NCBI GenBank assembly: GCA_905142475.1
Contig: LR990730.1
Location: 3,720,001 to 3,784,000, forward strand
Reading direction: 5' to 3'
Origin: Xanthomonas hydrangeae
GTDB taxonomy: Bacteria > Pseudomonadota > Gammaproteobacteria > Xanthomonadales > Xanthomonadaceae
Length of the DNA stretch: 64,000 nucleotides
The notes below the pieces were generated by a model. The model did no database searches. It worked only from the letters and a program-made list of their open reading frames with translations, and had not been told where the DNA came from. The position numbers and the translations under genes were made by a program. Positions 16,551 through 25,254 of this stretch are shown one piece after another. Numbering within the stretch: the stretch's first letter is position 1; every line of letters begins with the position of its first letter.

Positions 16551-16697
16551 TGGCGAAACGATGGATTGATGCCAAACACATCGACTGCGGAAATCGACTT
16601 TGCAATCCGCAGGCACTATGCCTGACTAAAGCCCTTGCTTGCCGATCAGCAACCGCGAAGAGTGAGAGCGCGGTGTCGCATCCGGGGGCGGGACCGT

Positions 16698-16719
16698 GTG
16701 GCGGCATGGATGCCGCCAC
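16698..16719. repeat. REP-like palindrome
   Basis: The 10-bp arms GTGGCGGCAT and ATGCCGCCAC flank a GG. The following bases (GAGCCTACATGGACGTACTT) resemble an intergenic element I associate with many xanthomonad intergenic regions; that association is from memory and untested here. Confidence 0.5.
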
Positions 16720-16796
16720 CGAGCCTACATGGACGTACTTGCGGCGTGTCCCGACACCGGATGCGGCACCGCGCATCGACTAGCCCCGCACACGAC

Positions 16797-19121
16797 CTAC
16801 AATCCGTAACGCTCCACTGCGTCCAGATGCGGCCTTGGATCCTGATCGCAGGCCTCGGCCAAACGCAGCCAGCACATCGTGTGCGGCCACTGCGCGGTGG
16901 CGGCCAGCAAGGCCCGATGCAATTCCAGCGGCGCCGCCGCTTCCGGCAGCGCCACGGTGAACAACACGCCGGGCAGGCCCGTGCTTGCATCTTCCGGGTC
17001 GAACGCATCCGGATGTTCCGGATCGATCACGTGATACTCGTCGCGACTGTGCACCCACAGCTTCCAGCCGCGGGCCTCGATCTCTTCGCGCAAGGCCTCG
17101 ATCGCCGGCTCGCCGGGATGCACGCCATCCACCAGCCAGCTGCTGCCGTAACCGCCTGCCTGCAACACATGCACCTGCGCGTAGGTCGGCACGAAACGCT
17201 CGCGCTCGGCCTCGTCTTCCGGTGGCGGATACAGCAACTCGGCATCGAACACCACCCACTCGCCGACATGCTGACGCCGATGCGCAGGCGCGTTTTCGAG
17301 GATGCGCGCGGTCACCGGGCCGCTGCGGCGCGCGTAATACTCGGCCGCCTCGCCGTCGTCCACACAACGCACGATCACCCAGCCCCAGTTCTCTTCGACC
17401 ACACCGCTGGTGCTGCTCAGCTCCATGCCGATCGCCAGCGCCGAGGCACGTACTGCCTCCCACTGCTGAGCGGCACTGGCCGCGGTCATGTGATCCCAAT
17501 GCGCAGAGCGCGGCTCTTCCATCAGCTCGGTCAGTTGCCGGTAGACCTCGGCCGCTTCGGCAAACCGCCCGGTGTTGAGATACATGCGCCCCAGCAAACC
17601 GCGTGCGCCATGCGAGCTCGGCGACAGGTCCAGCAACGCGGTACAGGCCTGTTCCAGCGCCGGCCAATCGGCCAGCCGCTGGGCAAGCTGTGCTTCGCAC
17701 CACAGTGCCGCCACCGGCACCAGCGGGCGATACAGCTGCGCCAGCCGACGCATGCCGGCGTCGTCGCCACGGCCCAGCAGCAGATTCATCAGCCGGAAGG
17801 TCGGGCTGGTCTCGCGGTCGGCATGCCGCTGCACGAATGCCCACAGCAGCGTAATCGCCTCATCGTCGGCCGCACACGCGCTCAATGCCGACGCGGTGGT
17901 GTCCACCAGCTCGGCATCGTCGGGGCGCTCGGCCACTGCCTGCAGCAACCATTGCGCCTCGCGCTCGGGGTTGCGCACCACGTCTTCGGCCTGCGCCTCC
18001 AGCCATTCCAGCAACTGCGCGGCAGGCACCGGCGGCGCCTCGCCCGCCGGTGCGGTCTCGATGCGCATGGCCAAACGGTCCAGCAATTGCGTGGCGCCAC
18101 GGTCCTGCCGCAACTTGGGCACATGCGCACGCGCAAGCGCCAGATGCCGGCGCGCGGTCCACACCGCACCACGCTGCAACGCCAGCTCGATCGCCATCTC
18201 GGCCGCGTCGATCAGGATGCGATGCGCACCGACCTGCACGTAATGATCCAGCATCACCTGCAAGCGGCTGCCCAGATCCCAGGTATTGCGCTCCGGCGTG
18301 CGCGACACCAGCACCACCACCGCACGCAACCAGTGCATGCGATAGCGCGGCGCAACCTCACGCCACGGCAGAAATGCCTCCAGTGCTTCATCGTCGCGAT
18401 GCAACAGCGCCAATGCGCGCGCCTTTTGCAAACGCCGCGGCTGGCTGCAGTTGGCCCACTCTGCACCTTCGCGTGCGGCCTCGCGTTCGCGCTGTTCGAT
18501 CAGCGCCAGCGCTTCTTCTGCACGGCCGAGCGAGAGCAGGATCGAGATGCGCATGTCCGGCACGCCGTCGTAGATCTGCCCGCCATGCGCAACAATGGTC
18601 TGCGACTGCTCTTCCAGATAGTGCAGTGCCGCCTCGCCGCGCCCATCGTCGAGCAAGGCGTCGGCTTTTTCGCAGCTCAGACACTGGTAGCACGACCAGC
18701 TCGGGTCGATGCGGCCCAGCGTTTCTTCGCACACTTCGATGCGCTCTTCCACCCAGCCCGGCCCGTCGATATTGGCGTAGCACGCGGCCAGATCCTGGGT
18801 CACGCACACCGATTGCGGGCACTCCACCGCATCGGCGCGATGCGCGCGCTCGAACAGCGTCACCGCATCGCTCAGCGCACGCTCGCCTTCGCACAGATTG
18901 CCGACCCGGTTGCGCATTTCCCAGTGCCCGACGAACACCTCCAGCCACGGATTGGCCAGCGTCTTGCCCAGCGCACGCGCCTCGGGCAAGAGCGCTTCGG
19001 CGCGCTCGATCTGCAGGTCGCAGATATGGTCGGTCAGGCGCGTCAGCAGTTGCGCGTTCTGCGGCTGACCGGCTTCGCCCAGATCGTCCTGCAGCTTTTC
19101 AACCCAGTTCCAAATTTCCAT
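16797..19121 (-). CDS. Large TPR-like helical-repeat protein linked to HSP90-family gene
   Basis: The 774-residue protein is rich in degenerate TPR-like helical pairs (for example LLGRMYLNTGRFAEAAEVYRQL near the middle and LLSLGRAEEALALIEQRE in the first third). There is no signal peptide or membrane segment. The last 200 residues are less repetitive and contain a DUF-like alpha/beta region with VVFDAELLYPPPEDEAERERF. An AAGGAG 7 nt before the ATG supports the start. It starts 24 bp after the stop of the HSP90-like gene, so the two are very probably co-transcribed, suggesting a chaperone and TPR partner pair. Function otherwise unknown. Confidence 0.75.
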   Translation of the reverse strand: MEIWNWVEKLQDDLGEAGQPQNAQLLTRLTDHICDLQIERAEALLPEARALGKTLANPWLEVFVGHWEMRNRVGNLCEGERALSDAVTLFERAHRADAVECPQSVCVTQDLAACYANIDGPGWVEERIEVCEETLGRIDPSWSCYQCLSCEKADALLDDGRGEAALHYLEEQSQTIVAHGGQIYDGVPDMRISILLSLGRAEEALALIEQREREAAREGAEWANCSQPRRLQKARALALLHRDDEALEAFLPWREVAPRYRMHWLRAVVVLVSRTPERNTWDLGSRLQVMLDHYVQVGAHRILIDAAEMAIELALQRGAVWTARRHLALARAHVPKLRQDRGATQLLDRLAMRIETAPAGEAPPVPAAQLLEWLEAQAEDVVRNPEREAQWLLQAVAERPDDAELVDTTASALSACAADDEAITLLWAFVQRHADRETSPTFRLMNLLLGRGDDAGMRRLAQLYRPLVPVAALWCEAQLAQRLADWPALEQACTALLDLSPSSHGARGLLGRMYLNTGRFAEAAEVYRQLTELMEEPRSAHWDHMTAASAAQQWEAVRASALAIGMELSSTSGVVEENWGWVIVRCVDDGEAAEYYARRSGPVTARILENAPAHRRQHVGEWVVFDAELLYPPPEDEAERERFVPTYAQVHVLQAGGYGSSWLVDGVHPGEPAIEALREEIEARGWKLWVHSRDEYHVIDPEHPDAFDPEDASTGLPGVLFTVALPEAAAPLELHRALLAATAQWPHTMCWLRLAEACDQDPRPHLDAVERYGL

Positions 19122-19145
19122 CCTGTTGCTCCTTCGATGCGGCGC

Positions 19146-21017
19146 TCAGCGGGCCAGCAGTTGGGTCACGGCCTCGGCAAGATCGCCGAAAGCCCGGTTC
19201 AAATCCGATCCGCCCGACGCACCGACGCCCGGCTGCGGCTGGCTGCGCCCCTGCGTCGACACGATCACCTTCAGTGAGCGCAGCAACCGCGCCGCCACCG
19301 CCGCCTGCGGATTGCCGGCGCGCTGCGCCGCCAGCAATGCCTGCAACGCCGGGTTGTCGAGGTTGAGATACAGCCGCTGGGTCTGGCGTGCTTCGATCCC
19401 CGCGGTGAACTGCCGCGCCAGCCGCAGCGCAGCAGTGGACACGCGCTTGTCGTTTTCGTCCTGCTCCAGACGGCGTTTGAGTTCGGCCTCACGGTCGGGC
19501 ACCACCACCAACGGCAATGCTTCGGGGCTGAAACGCGCTGGCACCAAGGCTTCGCCATCGCCCAGATGCTGTTCCAGCCAGGCCAGTTCGTCGGCCGGCA
19601 AGCTGTCGTCCAGTTGGAACAACTGCCGGTTGCCCTGCTCGGTGCCCAGCTCCACCAGCCGCACGCCCTTGGCCTGCGCCCAGCGACGCAGGAACGGCAC
19701 CACCGCATAGCGATTTCCGTAGGCCACCGGCACGCCCATCGCGCGGAACAGCATCTCTTCGAAACCGCTGTCGCTATCCAGGATCACATGCACTGCGCCA
19801 CGCGCCGGCAACTGCTGCGCCGGCAGATCGCCTTGCGAGGTCGGCACCCGCACGTGTTCCATCAGCAACTCGAACAGGCGCTCGTCGCACAAGGCCGCGC
19901 CCAGCAAGGCCTCGTTGTGGCGCAGCAGGATGCGTCGCCAGGCTTCCGGCTGCTGACGTGCGACGTCGGCCAAGCCCTGTACCAGCGCTTCGGACAGCGC
20001 GTGCTGCACCGCCGTGTAGGTGGAGTCGCGCTGCAGATCCTCGCGGCTGGCAGTGGGCGTCAGCCGATTGGATTCGATCACCCCGCCGATGAAGCCCGCC
20101 CACGGCGGCAGCAGCTCGCGTGCGTTGTCGTCCAGCAGCATGCCGCGCAGGAACACCGACAGATTGCGGTTGTCGCTGGTGCCGTAGGTCGCCCCGTCCT
20201 GTACCCATAGCAAGCCAACCGCATCGCTGCCCTCCTCGGTGCGCACCGGCATGCAGCACAGCGGTTCGAAGTTGCGCTCGAAGCGCGCGGCAAACTCGCG
20301 TTGCCGCCGCCAGGCCTGCACCGGATGCAAGGGCACCGCATCGTGCATGCGCCACGGCGGAGGTTCGGGGTTGATCGCCTGCGCATCGCCACCGATCCAG
20401 ATCGGCTCGCGCAACAGCGCGCAGTAGCGCGACAGGATCTCGCGCAGCCGCCCTTCCTGGGCCAGCGACAGATAGTCCTCATGCAGTTCCAGCACCACTT
20501 CGGTGCCGACCTGCGCACGCGCCGGGATAGGGCTGACCGTGTATTGCTCGGCATTGCTGGAGATGTAGCAATGCCCCAACGTTGGTGTCTGGTACGAGGT
20601 GGTACGCACGGTGACCCGGCGCGCCAGCACGAAGGCCGACAAGAACCCCAGGCCGAACATGCCGATCAGGCCGCTGTCTTCATGCCCGCCCTGACGCAGC
20701 CCACGGGTGTAGCCCACGCCCACGGTGGCCAGATAGTCGTGAATTTCCTGCTGGGTCAGCCCGGCGCCGGTGTCGATGATGCGCACGATGCCCAGGGCAG
20801 CATCGGCATGCACGTCGATGCGCGATTCGCCTTGCCAGTCGGGTTGTTCCAGGCGACGGCGCAGGATCGAGTCGTGCGCGTTCTGCACCAGCTCGCGCAA
20901 CGCGACTACCGGTGTGGAATAGAGGTGCTTGCTGAGGACGGACATCAGTCCGTTGAGATCGACGCCTGCACGGCGGATCTGAGAGGCGTCCGTCGCCTCG
21001 GAGGGGTGATCTTGCAT
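19146..21017 (-). CDS. HSP90 (HtpG)-family protein, divergent
   Basis: This 623-residue protein has the GHKL ATP-binding signature of HSP90: ALRELVQNAHDSILRR (N box), IIDTGAGLTQQEI (G1) and GLIGMFGLGFLSAF (G2). The middle domain resembles HtpG (LSVFLRGMLLDDN, IESNRLTPTASRE). The C-terminus is weakly conserved and ends in VTQLLAR, not in an EEVD-type motif. Length is close to HtpG (about 630), but divergence suggests a specialised paralogue rather than the housekeeping chaperone. Start at 21017 gives MQDHPSEATD; an AAGGA lies rather far upstream (14 nt). The TPR-repeat gene follows in the same operon. Confidence 0.82.
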   Translation of the reverse strand: MQDHPSEATDASQIRRAGVDLNGLMSVLSKHLYSTPVVALRELVQNAHDSILRRRLEQPDWQGESRIDVHADAALGIVRIIDTGAGLTQQEIHDYLATVGVGYTRGLRQGGHEDSGLIGMFGLGFLSAFVLARRVTVRTTSYQTPTLGHCYISSNAEQYTVSPIPARAQVGTEVVLELHEDYLSLAQEGRLREILSRYCALLREPIWIGGDAQAINPEPPPWRMHDAVPLHPVQAWRRQREFAARFERNFEPLCCMPVRTEEGSDAVGLLWVQDGATYGTSDNRNLSVFLRGMLLDDNARELLPPWAGFIGGVIESNRLTPTASREDLQRDSTYTAVQHALSEALVQGLADVARQQPEAWRRILLRHNEALLGAALCDERLFELLMEHVRVPTSQGDLPAQQLPARGAVHVILDSDSGFEEMLFRAMGVPVAYGNRYAVVPFLRRWAQAKGVRLVELGTEQGNRQLFQLDDSLPADELAWLEQHLGDGEALVPARFSPEALPLVVVPDREAELKRRLEQDENDKRVSTAALRLARQFTAGIEARQTQRLYLNLDNPALQALLAAQRAGNPQAAVAARLLRSLKVIVSTQGRSQPQPGVGASGGSDLNRAFGDLAEAVTQLLAR

Positions 21018-21191
21018 GATCGTTTGTCGTTTCCTTGGCGGCCACGCCCATCCTCGGACGCGCCTTCCTGGGTGGCAATGCGAGCCGGAAAGCATAGCCG
21101 CAAGCCACGCCGCACGCACGCACGTCTCAATTCGGATCCCTCCACCGCACTGCGACCGGACATCGCTGCTGCATCACCCACCGGAAACGAA

Positions 21192-21226
21192 GCGCCACGG
21201 CCTGCATGACTGCACGGCCGTGGCGC
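21192..21226 (-). terminator. Stem-loop downstream of hrpX
   Basis: 11-bp perfect arms (21192-21202 and 21216-21226) flank a 13-nt loop that can itself pair. On the minus strand it lies 8 nt after the hrpX stop and is followed by TTCGTTTCC, a weak U-tract. Confidence 0.55.
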
Positions 21227-21234
21227 CAGACACA

Positions 21235-22665
21235 TTATCGCTGCAAGGTTTCCATCGGTGCCTCATTGAAGTGCTGGCGGTAGCCCTTGGCCAGCGCCGA
21301 GCGGCTGCCCACGCCCCAACGGCTTGCCGCCTGCAGCACACTGCCGCAGCCGCCTTCGGCCAGCAGTTCGTCACGGATGCTCTGCATCCGGTAACGGCGC
21401 AGCACCTGGGTCGGCGACAGCCCGGTGGCGGACTTGAACGCCTGCTGCAACGCACGCCCGGTCACCCCGATCTGCGCAGCCACTTCATTGATCGACAGAT
21501 CCGAGCGATGCGCGTTGGTGATCATGTAGGTGTAGGCACGCCGGTACTTGGCCGGCAGACGCGCCGAGATGTCGTCGCTGACATGCGCCGGTGTGCCGCT
21601 TTCCAGCAAGCGCGGTGCCTGCACCTCGCTGCGCAGGCACTGCACCGCGCCCAACGCGTAGCGGTTGTACAGCAGCAGCGCCTGCTCGGTCTTGCCCAAC
21701 GCCTGGCTGATCTTGGCCTGGCAATACTCGAACTCCAGATTCCAGCGCGGCGCATGGTGCCGGCCGGCACCGGCCAACGCACGCTCGGCCAGATCCGCAC
21801 GCCCCACCGCCAACGCAGCCAGCGCCAGTTCCACCTGCGCGTCCTGGCGGGCGCACGGCGGGCAACCGGTGGCCGCAGCCGGCAACGCATCGATCTGCGC
21901 ATCGAAGCCGAAGGTATCGCCACCGGCAATCCGCAGCAGGTTGCGCACATGCCGCATGCGCTGGGCGAGCACCGGCATGCTCTCGGCCAGGTCGGCGATG
22001 CAGGCGCGCAGCTCGTTGGGCTCGAAGGCATGCGCCGCATCTTCCTGGCGCAGCGTGGCCTGCCAGAACACGTGGTCGCTCATGCGATCGGAGCGACGGA
22101 TGCGCAGCTGCGCAATCATGTCCAGGCGCAGCGCGGTGGCGATCCGCAGCCAATCGCTCGCACCGGTCTCCAGTTCCGAAAGCACCTCGTTGGCGCGCTC
22201 CAGCGTCTGCAGCGCGAGTGTGCTCTGGCCCAGATGGAAGTGCGTCAACGCTTTACCCAACAGGCTCTCGCCGCACAGGCAGGACGGCGTCTCGCGGTCC
22301 ATCGCCAGCTGTGCAAAACAGTTCAACGCGGCGCTCAGCCGGCGCTGGCTCAGCATCAACCAGGCGGTGTTGCGGCATGACAACAGCCGCAGCTGCCGTT
22401 GATGCCCACGCATCGCCTTCAACGCATGGCGATAGGCGTCTTCGGCTTCTTCCTGATACTCCAGGATCAGCAGCGCGTCACCACTGGCGCCGAGCAGGCT
22501 GACTTCATCGTCGCCGCCATCCGAGGCGGCCTGCCCGTCGCGGCGTTGTTGAAGGTGTTGCAGACCCTGCGGCCAGGCACCAACCAGCATCCTGCTTGTA
22601 TAGGTAGGAAGACGGTCTGCGTACGACAACGCAGAGATCGCTGCGAGGTAGGTGGAAAGGATCAT
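21235..22665 (-). CDS. hrpX: HrpX, AraC-type activator of the hrp type III secretion regulon
   Basis: The 476 residues from MILSTYLAAISALSYADRLP match the length and opening of Xanthomonas HrpX. The N-terminal part (about 1-370) is a helical, TPR-like region; the C-terminal part (about 375-476) is an AraC/XylS double helix-turn-helix (INEVAAQIGVTGRALQQAF, then GLSPTQVLRRYRMQ). HrpX binds PIP boxes in promoters of hrp genes and effectors and is itself activated by HrpG. The start at 22665 is preferred to an in-frame ATG at 22752. It is transcribed away from hrpG, with an 849-bp region between the starts. Confidence 0.95.
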   Translation of the reverse strand: MILSTYLAAISALSYADRLPTYTSRMLVGAWPQGLQHLQQRRDGQAASDGGDDEVSLLGASGDALLILEYQEEAEDAYRHALKAMRGHQRQLRLLSCRNTAWLMLSQRRLSAALNCFAQLAMDRETPSCLCGESLLGKALTHFHLGQSTLALQTLERANEVLSELETGASDWLRIATALRLDMIAQLRIRRSDRMSDHVFWQATLRQEDAAHAFEPNELRACIADLAESMPVLAQRMRHVRNLLRIAGGDTFGFDAQIDALPAAATGCPPCARQDAQVELALAALAVGRADLAERALAGAGRHHAPRWNLEFEYCQAKISQALGKTEQALLLYNRYALGAVQCLRSEVQAPRLLESGTPAHVSDDISARLPAKYRRAYTYMITNAHRSDLSINEVAAQIGVTGRALQQAFKSATGLSPTQVLRRYRMQSIRDELLAEGGCGSVLQAASRWGVGSRSALAKGYRQHFNEAPMETLQR

Positions 22666-23514
22666 GCCAGGCTCTCTCTTTAGGGGGATGAGCAAAAAAA
22701 CAACCAATTTCGCCGGTCTTTTGGCGCAATCGATTGTATGCAGCGGATCCAATGGAATTTCTCACTTTAGGGCACTAAGAAAATCAAAAATCCTCACTCT
22801 GTGTCGAACCATGCCAGTCGCGCAGCGTGCAGAGCATGTGGGCATTTTTTGCACTCCAGGTCCGATGTCGTGCACAGGACATCGCACGACATGCGATTGC
22901 GTATTGAAGACATCGACTCCTGCAGCGAGACCCCGCCGATGCCGGAACGTCTCGGAACACCTCGCTTCCACGCGCAGCTCGCGTTGTCGAAGCATGTCGT
23001 GGCAATGACTGCATGTCGGTTGCTTGTGGTAACAGACGCAGTCGCCGCGAATAGAAAGTTCGGCGATCCGCCGCGTCGATAAGCCGCCGACATATTCCAC
23101 AAGCGCTATAACAGCGAATAAATTGCAATACCTTGGTCTATACCTGACCAATTTGTCTGAATGTCTGCGGCGCGGGCGATTTTCTGGCGCTTCCGTAGCG
23201 CCGTCCGCCGCGGCAATGTCGGAATTTTGTTATTTCCGGCCTATCCATGCCTAAATGTAAGAGCTCTGTTACGCGTATCTGAGCGCACGTTAAAGCCAAC
23301 CCACGCAAAGCCGAAGAAAAGTACGCAGCAGTGAAACTTTCCGCCTCGCCAATGGTACATACCATTCGTCTGATCTCGGTCAGACCCTCCTAGGCAGCCG
23401 AAAGGTTTTGGCGATGTACTTATCTATACACGTGGGTTTTGTATTGGCGCCGGCTGCACGCAACAGGCACCCGACATACGACTGGTACGCATGCCGACAT
23501 GGGAAGGCTGGCTG
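22666..23514. other. hrpX-hrpG divergent control region
   Basis: This unusually long divergent region (849 bp) must hold both promoters. A TACAAT-like -10 for hrpX is at 22733-22738 on the minus strand, about 68 bp before the start, without a good -35. TTCGC at 22709 has no partner at PIP-box spacing. Small open frames in the region lack ribosome binding sites and I do not call them. AT content is higher than in the surroundings. There is room for a small RNA or long leader. Confidence 0.5.
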
Positions 23515-24300
23515 ATGTACGCCAACGCTTCCGGCAAGCAAGGATCGGCTTTCCTGTTGACGCAGGATGCGCGTCTGGCCTCGCAGGTCAACGCGAGCCT
23601 CGCACCGCTCGCGCCGAGTTTTGCGGTCTTTTCCGACGAACTCGAACTTCTGCGCTCACTGCGACATTCCCCTTGCGAGCTGCTGGTGTTCGATGCGACC
23701 TGCGTTGCCTCCGACGATAGTTCGCTGCTGGCCTGGCAGCGCTGCCATAGCGGCCATCCAACGCCATTGATCGTGCTGGGGCGCTTCGATTGCCCCAACG
23801 ACATCCTGGCCTGGTATCGCGCCGGTGCGCAGGACGTGCTGGCGCTGCCGTTCAATTCGCATGAGTTGCATGTCCGCGCAGCATTGGCGATCTCGCCGGT
23901 GGCGCAGGCATGCCCGGAAACGCAGCAACTCAGCGTCGGGCCCTACCAGTTGATCCGCGACGAAAACACGGTGTATCTGCACGGCAAGCCGATCGTGCTC
24001 ACCGCACGCGAGTTTTCGATTGCCTGGTTGCTGTTCTCCAGCCCCGGTGTGTGCTTCCGCCGCTGCCAGTTGGCCAAGGCGGTATGGGGAAGCCACACCG
24101 AGTTCACCGACCGCACCATGGAGCAGCACATCTACAAGCTGCGCAAGAAGTTGCAGCTGTGCAATCACAGTGGCGCGGTGCGCATCAGAACCGTGTATTC
24201 GCATGGCTACAAGCTGGAACTTGCACTGCATGACACAGACGCAGTGACTCCGGGCAAGCTCACACCCCAGAACGCGGCAAGCCACGCTGCGGCGTGCTGA
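23515..24300 (+). CDS. hrpG: HrpG, OmpR-family response regulator controlling hrpX
   Basis: A 261-residue regulator: receiver domain (about 10-115) and a winged-helix DNA-binding domain (about 130-230, with EFSIAWLLFSSPG and MEQHIYKLRKKLQL). The start at 23515 has GGGAAGG 8 nt upstream. It also places Glu44 and Asp60 at the positions known for HrpG (E44K is the constitutive allele; D60 is the predicted phosphorylation site). An ATG at 23491 would shift these by eight. HrpG sits at the top of the virulence cascade and turns on hrpX in planta. Confidence 0.95.
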   Translation: MYANASGKQGSAFLLTQDARLASQVNASLAPLAPSFAVFSDELELLRSLRHSPCELLVFDATCVASDDSSLLAWQRCHSGHPTPLIVLGRFDCPNDILAWYRAGAQDVLALPFNSHELHVRAALAISPVAQACPETQQLSVGPYQLIRDENTVYLHGKPIVLTAREFSIAWLLFSSPGVCFRRCQLAKAVWGSHTEFTDRTMEQHIYKLRKKLQLCNHSGAVRIRTVYSHGYKLELALHDTDAVTPGKLTPQNAASHAAAC

Positions 24301-24369
24301 TCCAGACGCGTCTTGGCGTGGTGCGTGCCGACGCAAGGCTTGTTTCAGGCTAATAAAATTGCACATACG

Positions 24370-24402
24370 ACAACGGCGCAGGGACTCCCCTGCGCCGTTG
24401 TT
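24370..24402. terminator. Strong stem-loop between convergent hrpG and DUF805 gene
   Basis: A perfect 13-bp stem (24371-24383 with 24388-24400) extends by an A-T pair. Only a short, broken T tract follows on either strand (GTTGTTCG on plus), so it may act as a bidirectional terminator. Confidence 0.6.
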
Positions 24403-24422
24403 CGATCGATCTGTGCGTCCGG

Positions 24423-24809
24423 TTACTGCTTGGGGCTTTCACCGTATTCGTTCGGGCCCGGGGTGCCGTCCATGCACATGAAGACCAGCAAGACGATCGC
24501 ACCCACGTAAGGCACCAGGCTGATCAGATAGAACCAGCCGGACTTGCCCTGGTCATGCAGGCGACGCACGGTCACTGCGATGCCCGGCACCATCATTGCC
24601 AGGCCGACGATCATGATGATGGCAGACACCACCCACGCCAGCGGGCCGGGGCCGTTGTCGCCGCCTCCTATCGCGGCCGCGATGCCGAAAATGCCGCCCA
24701 GTACCAGCAGAACAATCATCTGCAGCAAGAAGAACATCCAGTATTCCTTGCGACGCGAGCGACCGCTAAAGTCGGCGTAGCGCTTGAGCGGCAACAACAT
24801 CCATTCCAT
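24423..24809 (-). CDS. DUF805 family inner-membrane protein
   Basis: The 128-residue protein starts MEWMLLPLKRYADFSGRSRRKEYW, the DUF805 (YhaH-like) signature of an aromatic/basic N-terminus, followed by four hydrophobic segments. A VRRLHDQGKSGW loop lies before the third. The role of DUF805 proteins is unknown. TGGAG 7 nt before the ATG at 24809 supports the start. The gene is convergent with hrpG and has a 445-bp upstream region. Confidence 0.88.
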   Translation of the reverse strand: MEWMLLPLKRYADFSGRSRRKEYWMFFLLQMIVLLVLGGIFGIAAAIGGGDNGPGPLAWVVSAIIMIVGLAMMVPGIAVTVRRLHDQGKSGWFYLISLVPYVGAIVLLVFMCMDGTPGPNEYGESPKQ

Positions 24810-25254
24810 TGTGATTCTCCAGGTAAGAGCAGTCAGCGGTGTCTGTGATCCGGTACACGGTGCAACGGGCCGCGCATGGTGCCATAGCCGCACTCTTTCT
24901 GAAAACGTTTTCTCGACGATCAAATATAAATACAGCCGTCCATCCGACAGACGGTTTGCAGTGCTCGGTCGTAGCGGAGAGGCGCGGTCAACGCACCAAT
25001 CCGACCGGCTGAGGTTCTGCATCCGGCACGTCGCCGCCGCAGCTCGTTACGCGCACTGAGGGTTGCCAGGTTTTCAACAATGACTCTGGCTGAGCGTGCG
25101 CTCATGAGAGGCGATCGTCAGGACGTCCGATGCTCATTGACGGCCGGCGACGGTCGGGACGAGCGCAACATGCGGCTGCCTGACGTGGTCGAGGCGATGC
25201 TGCCGCCACGTTCGACACTGCTCGGCGCAGCGCCCGCCCCGCTCTGCATGGACC
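24810..25254. other. Intergenic region between DUF805 gene and radA
   Basis: Holds the presumed promoter of the DUF805 gene and the 3' flank of radA. A 74-codon frame (25080-25304) overlaps the radA 3' end and has no family resemblance, so I do not call it. No repeat or RNA gene was seen. Confidence 0.4.

Larger units (their letters stand above)
16436..16774. repeat. 18-bp direct repeats bounding a 300-bp segment
   Basis: CCGGATGCGGCACCGCGC occurs at 16436-16453 and identically at 16757-16774. The segment between carries no reading frame I can support. Confidence 0.6.
16417..16796. other. Repeat-rich intergenic region
   Basis: No gene is seen. It contains two copies of an 18-bp sequence (16436-16453 and 16757-16774), a 15-bp tandem duplication (16521-16550) and a perfect palindrome (16698-16719). 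It follows the oxidoreductase remnant, and together they look like an area of past rearrangement. Confidence 0.5.

Noticed and set aside
16635..19277. Plus-strand open frame of about 880 codons opposite the TPR-like gene
   Set aside because: His/Arg/Gln-rich shadow translation; the minus-strand gene has a good ribosome binding site and helical repeats.
22709..22733. PIP box (TTCGC-N15-TTCGC) in the hrpX-hrpG region
   Set aside because: TTCGC at 22709 is followed at the right spacing by ATCGA, which does not match.
22762..23151. Small minus-strand open frames upstream of hrpX
   Set aside because: Low-complexity Cys/Arg-rich translations, overlapping frames in several registers and no start signals.
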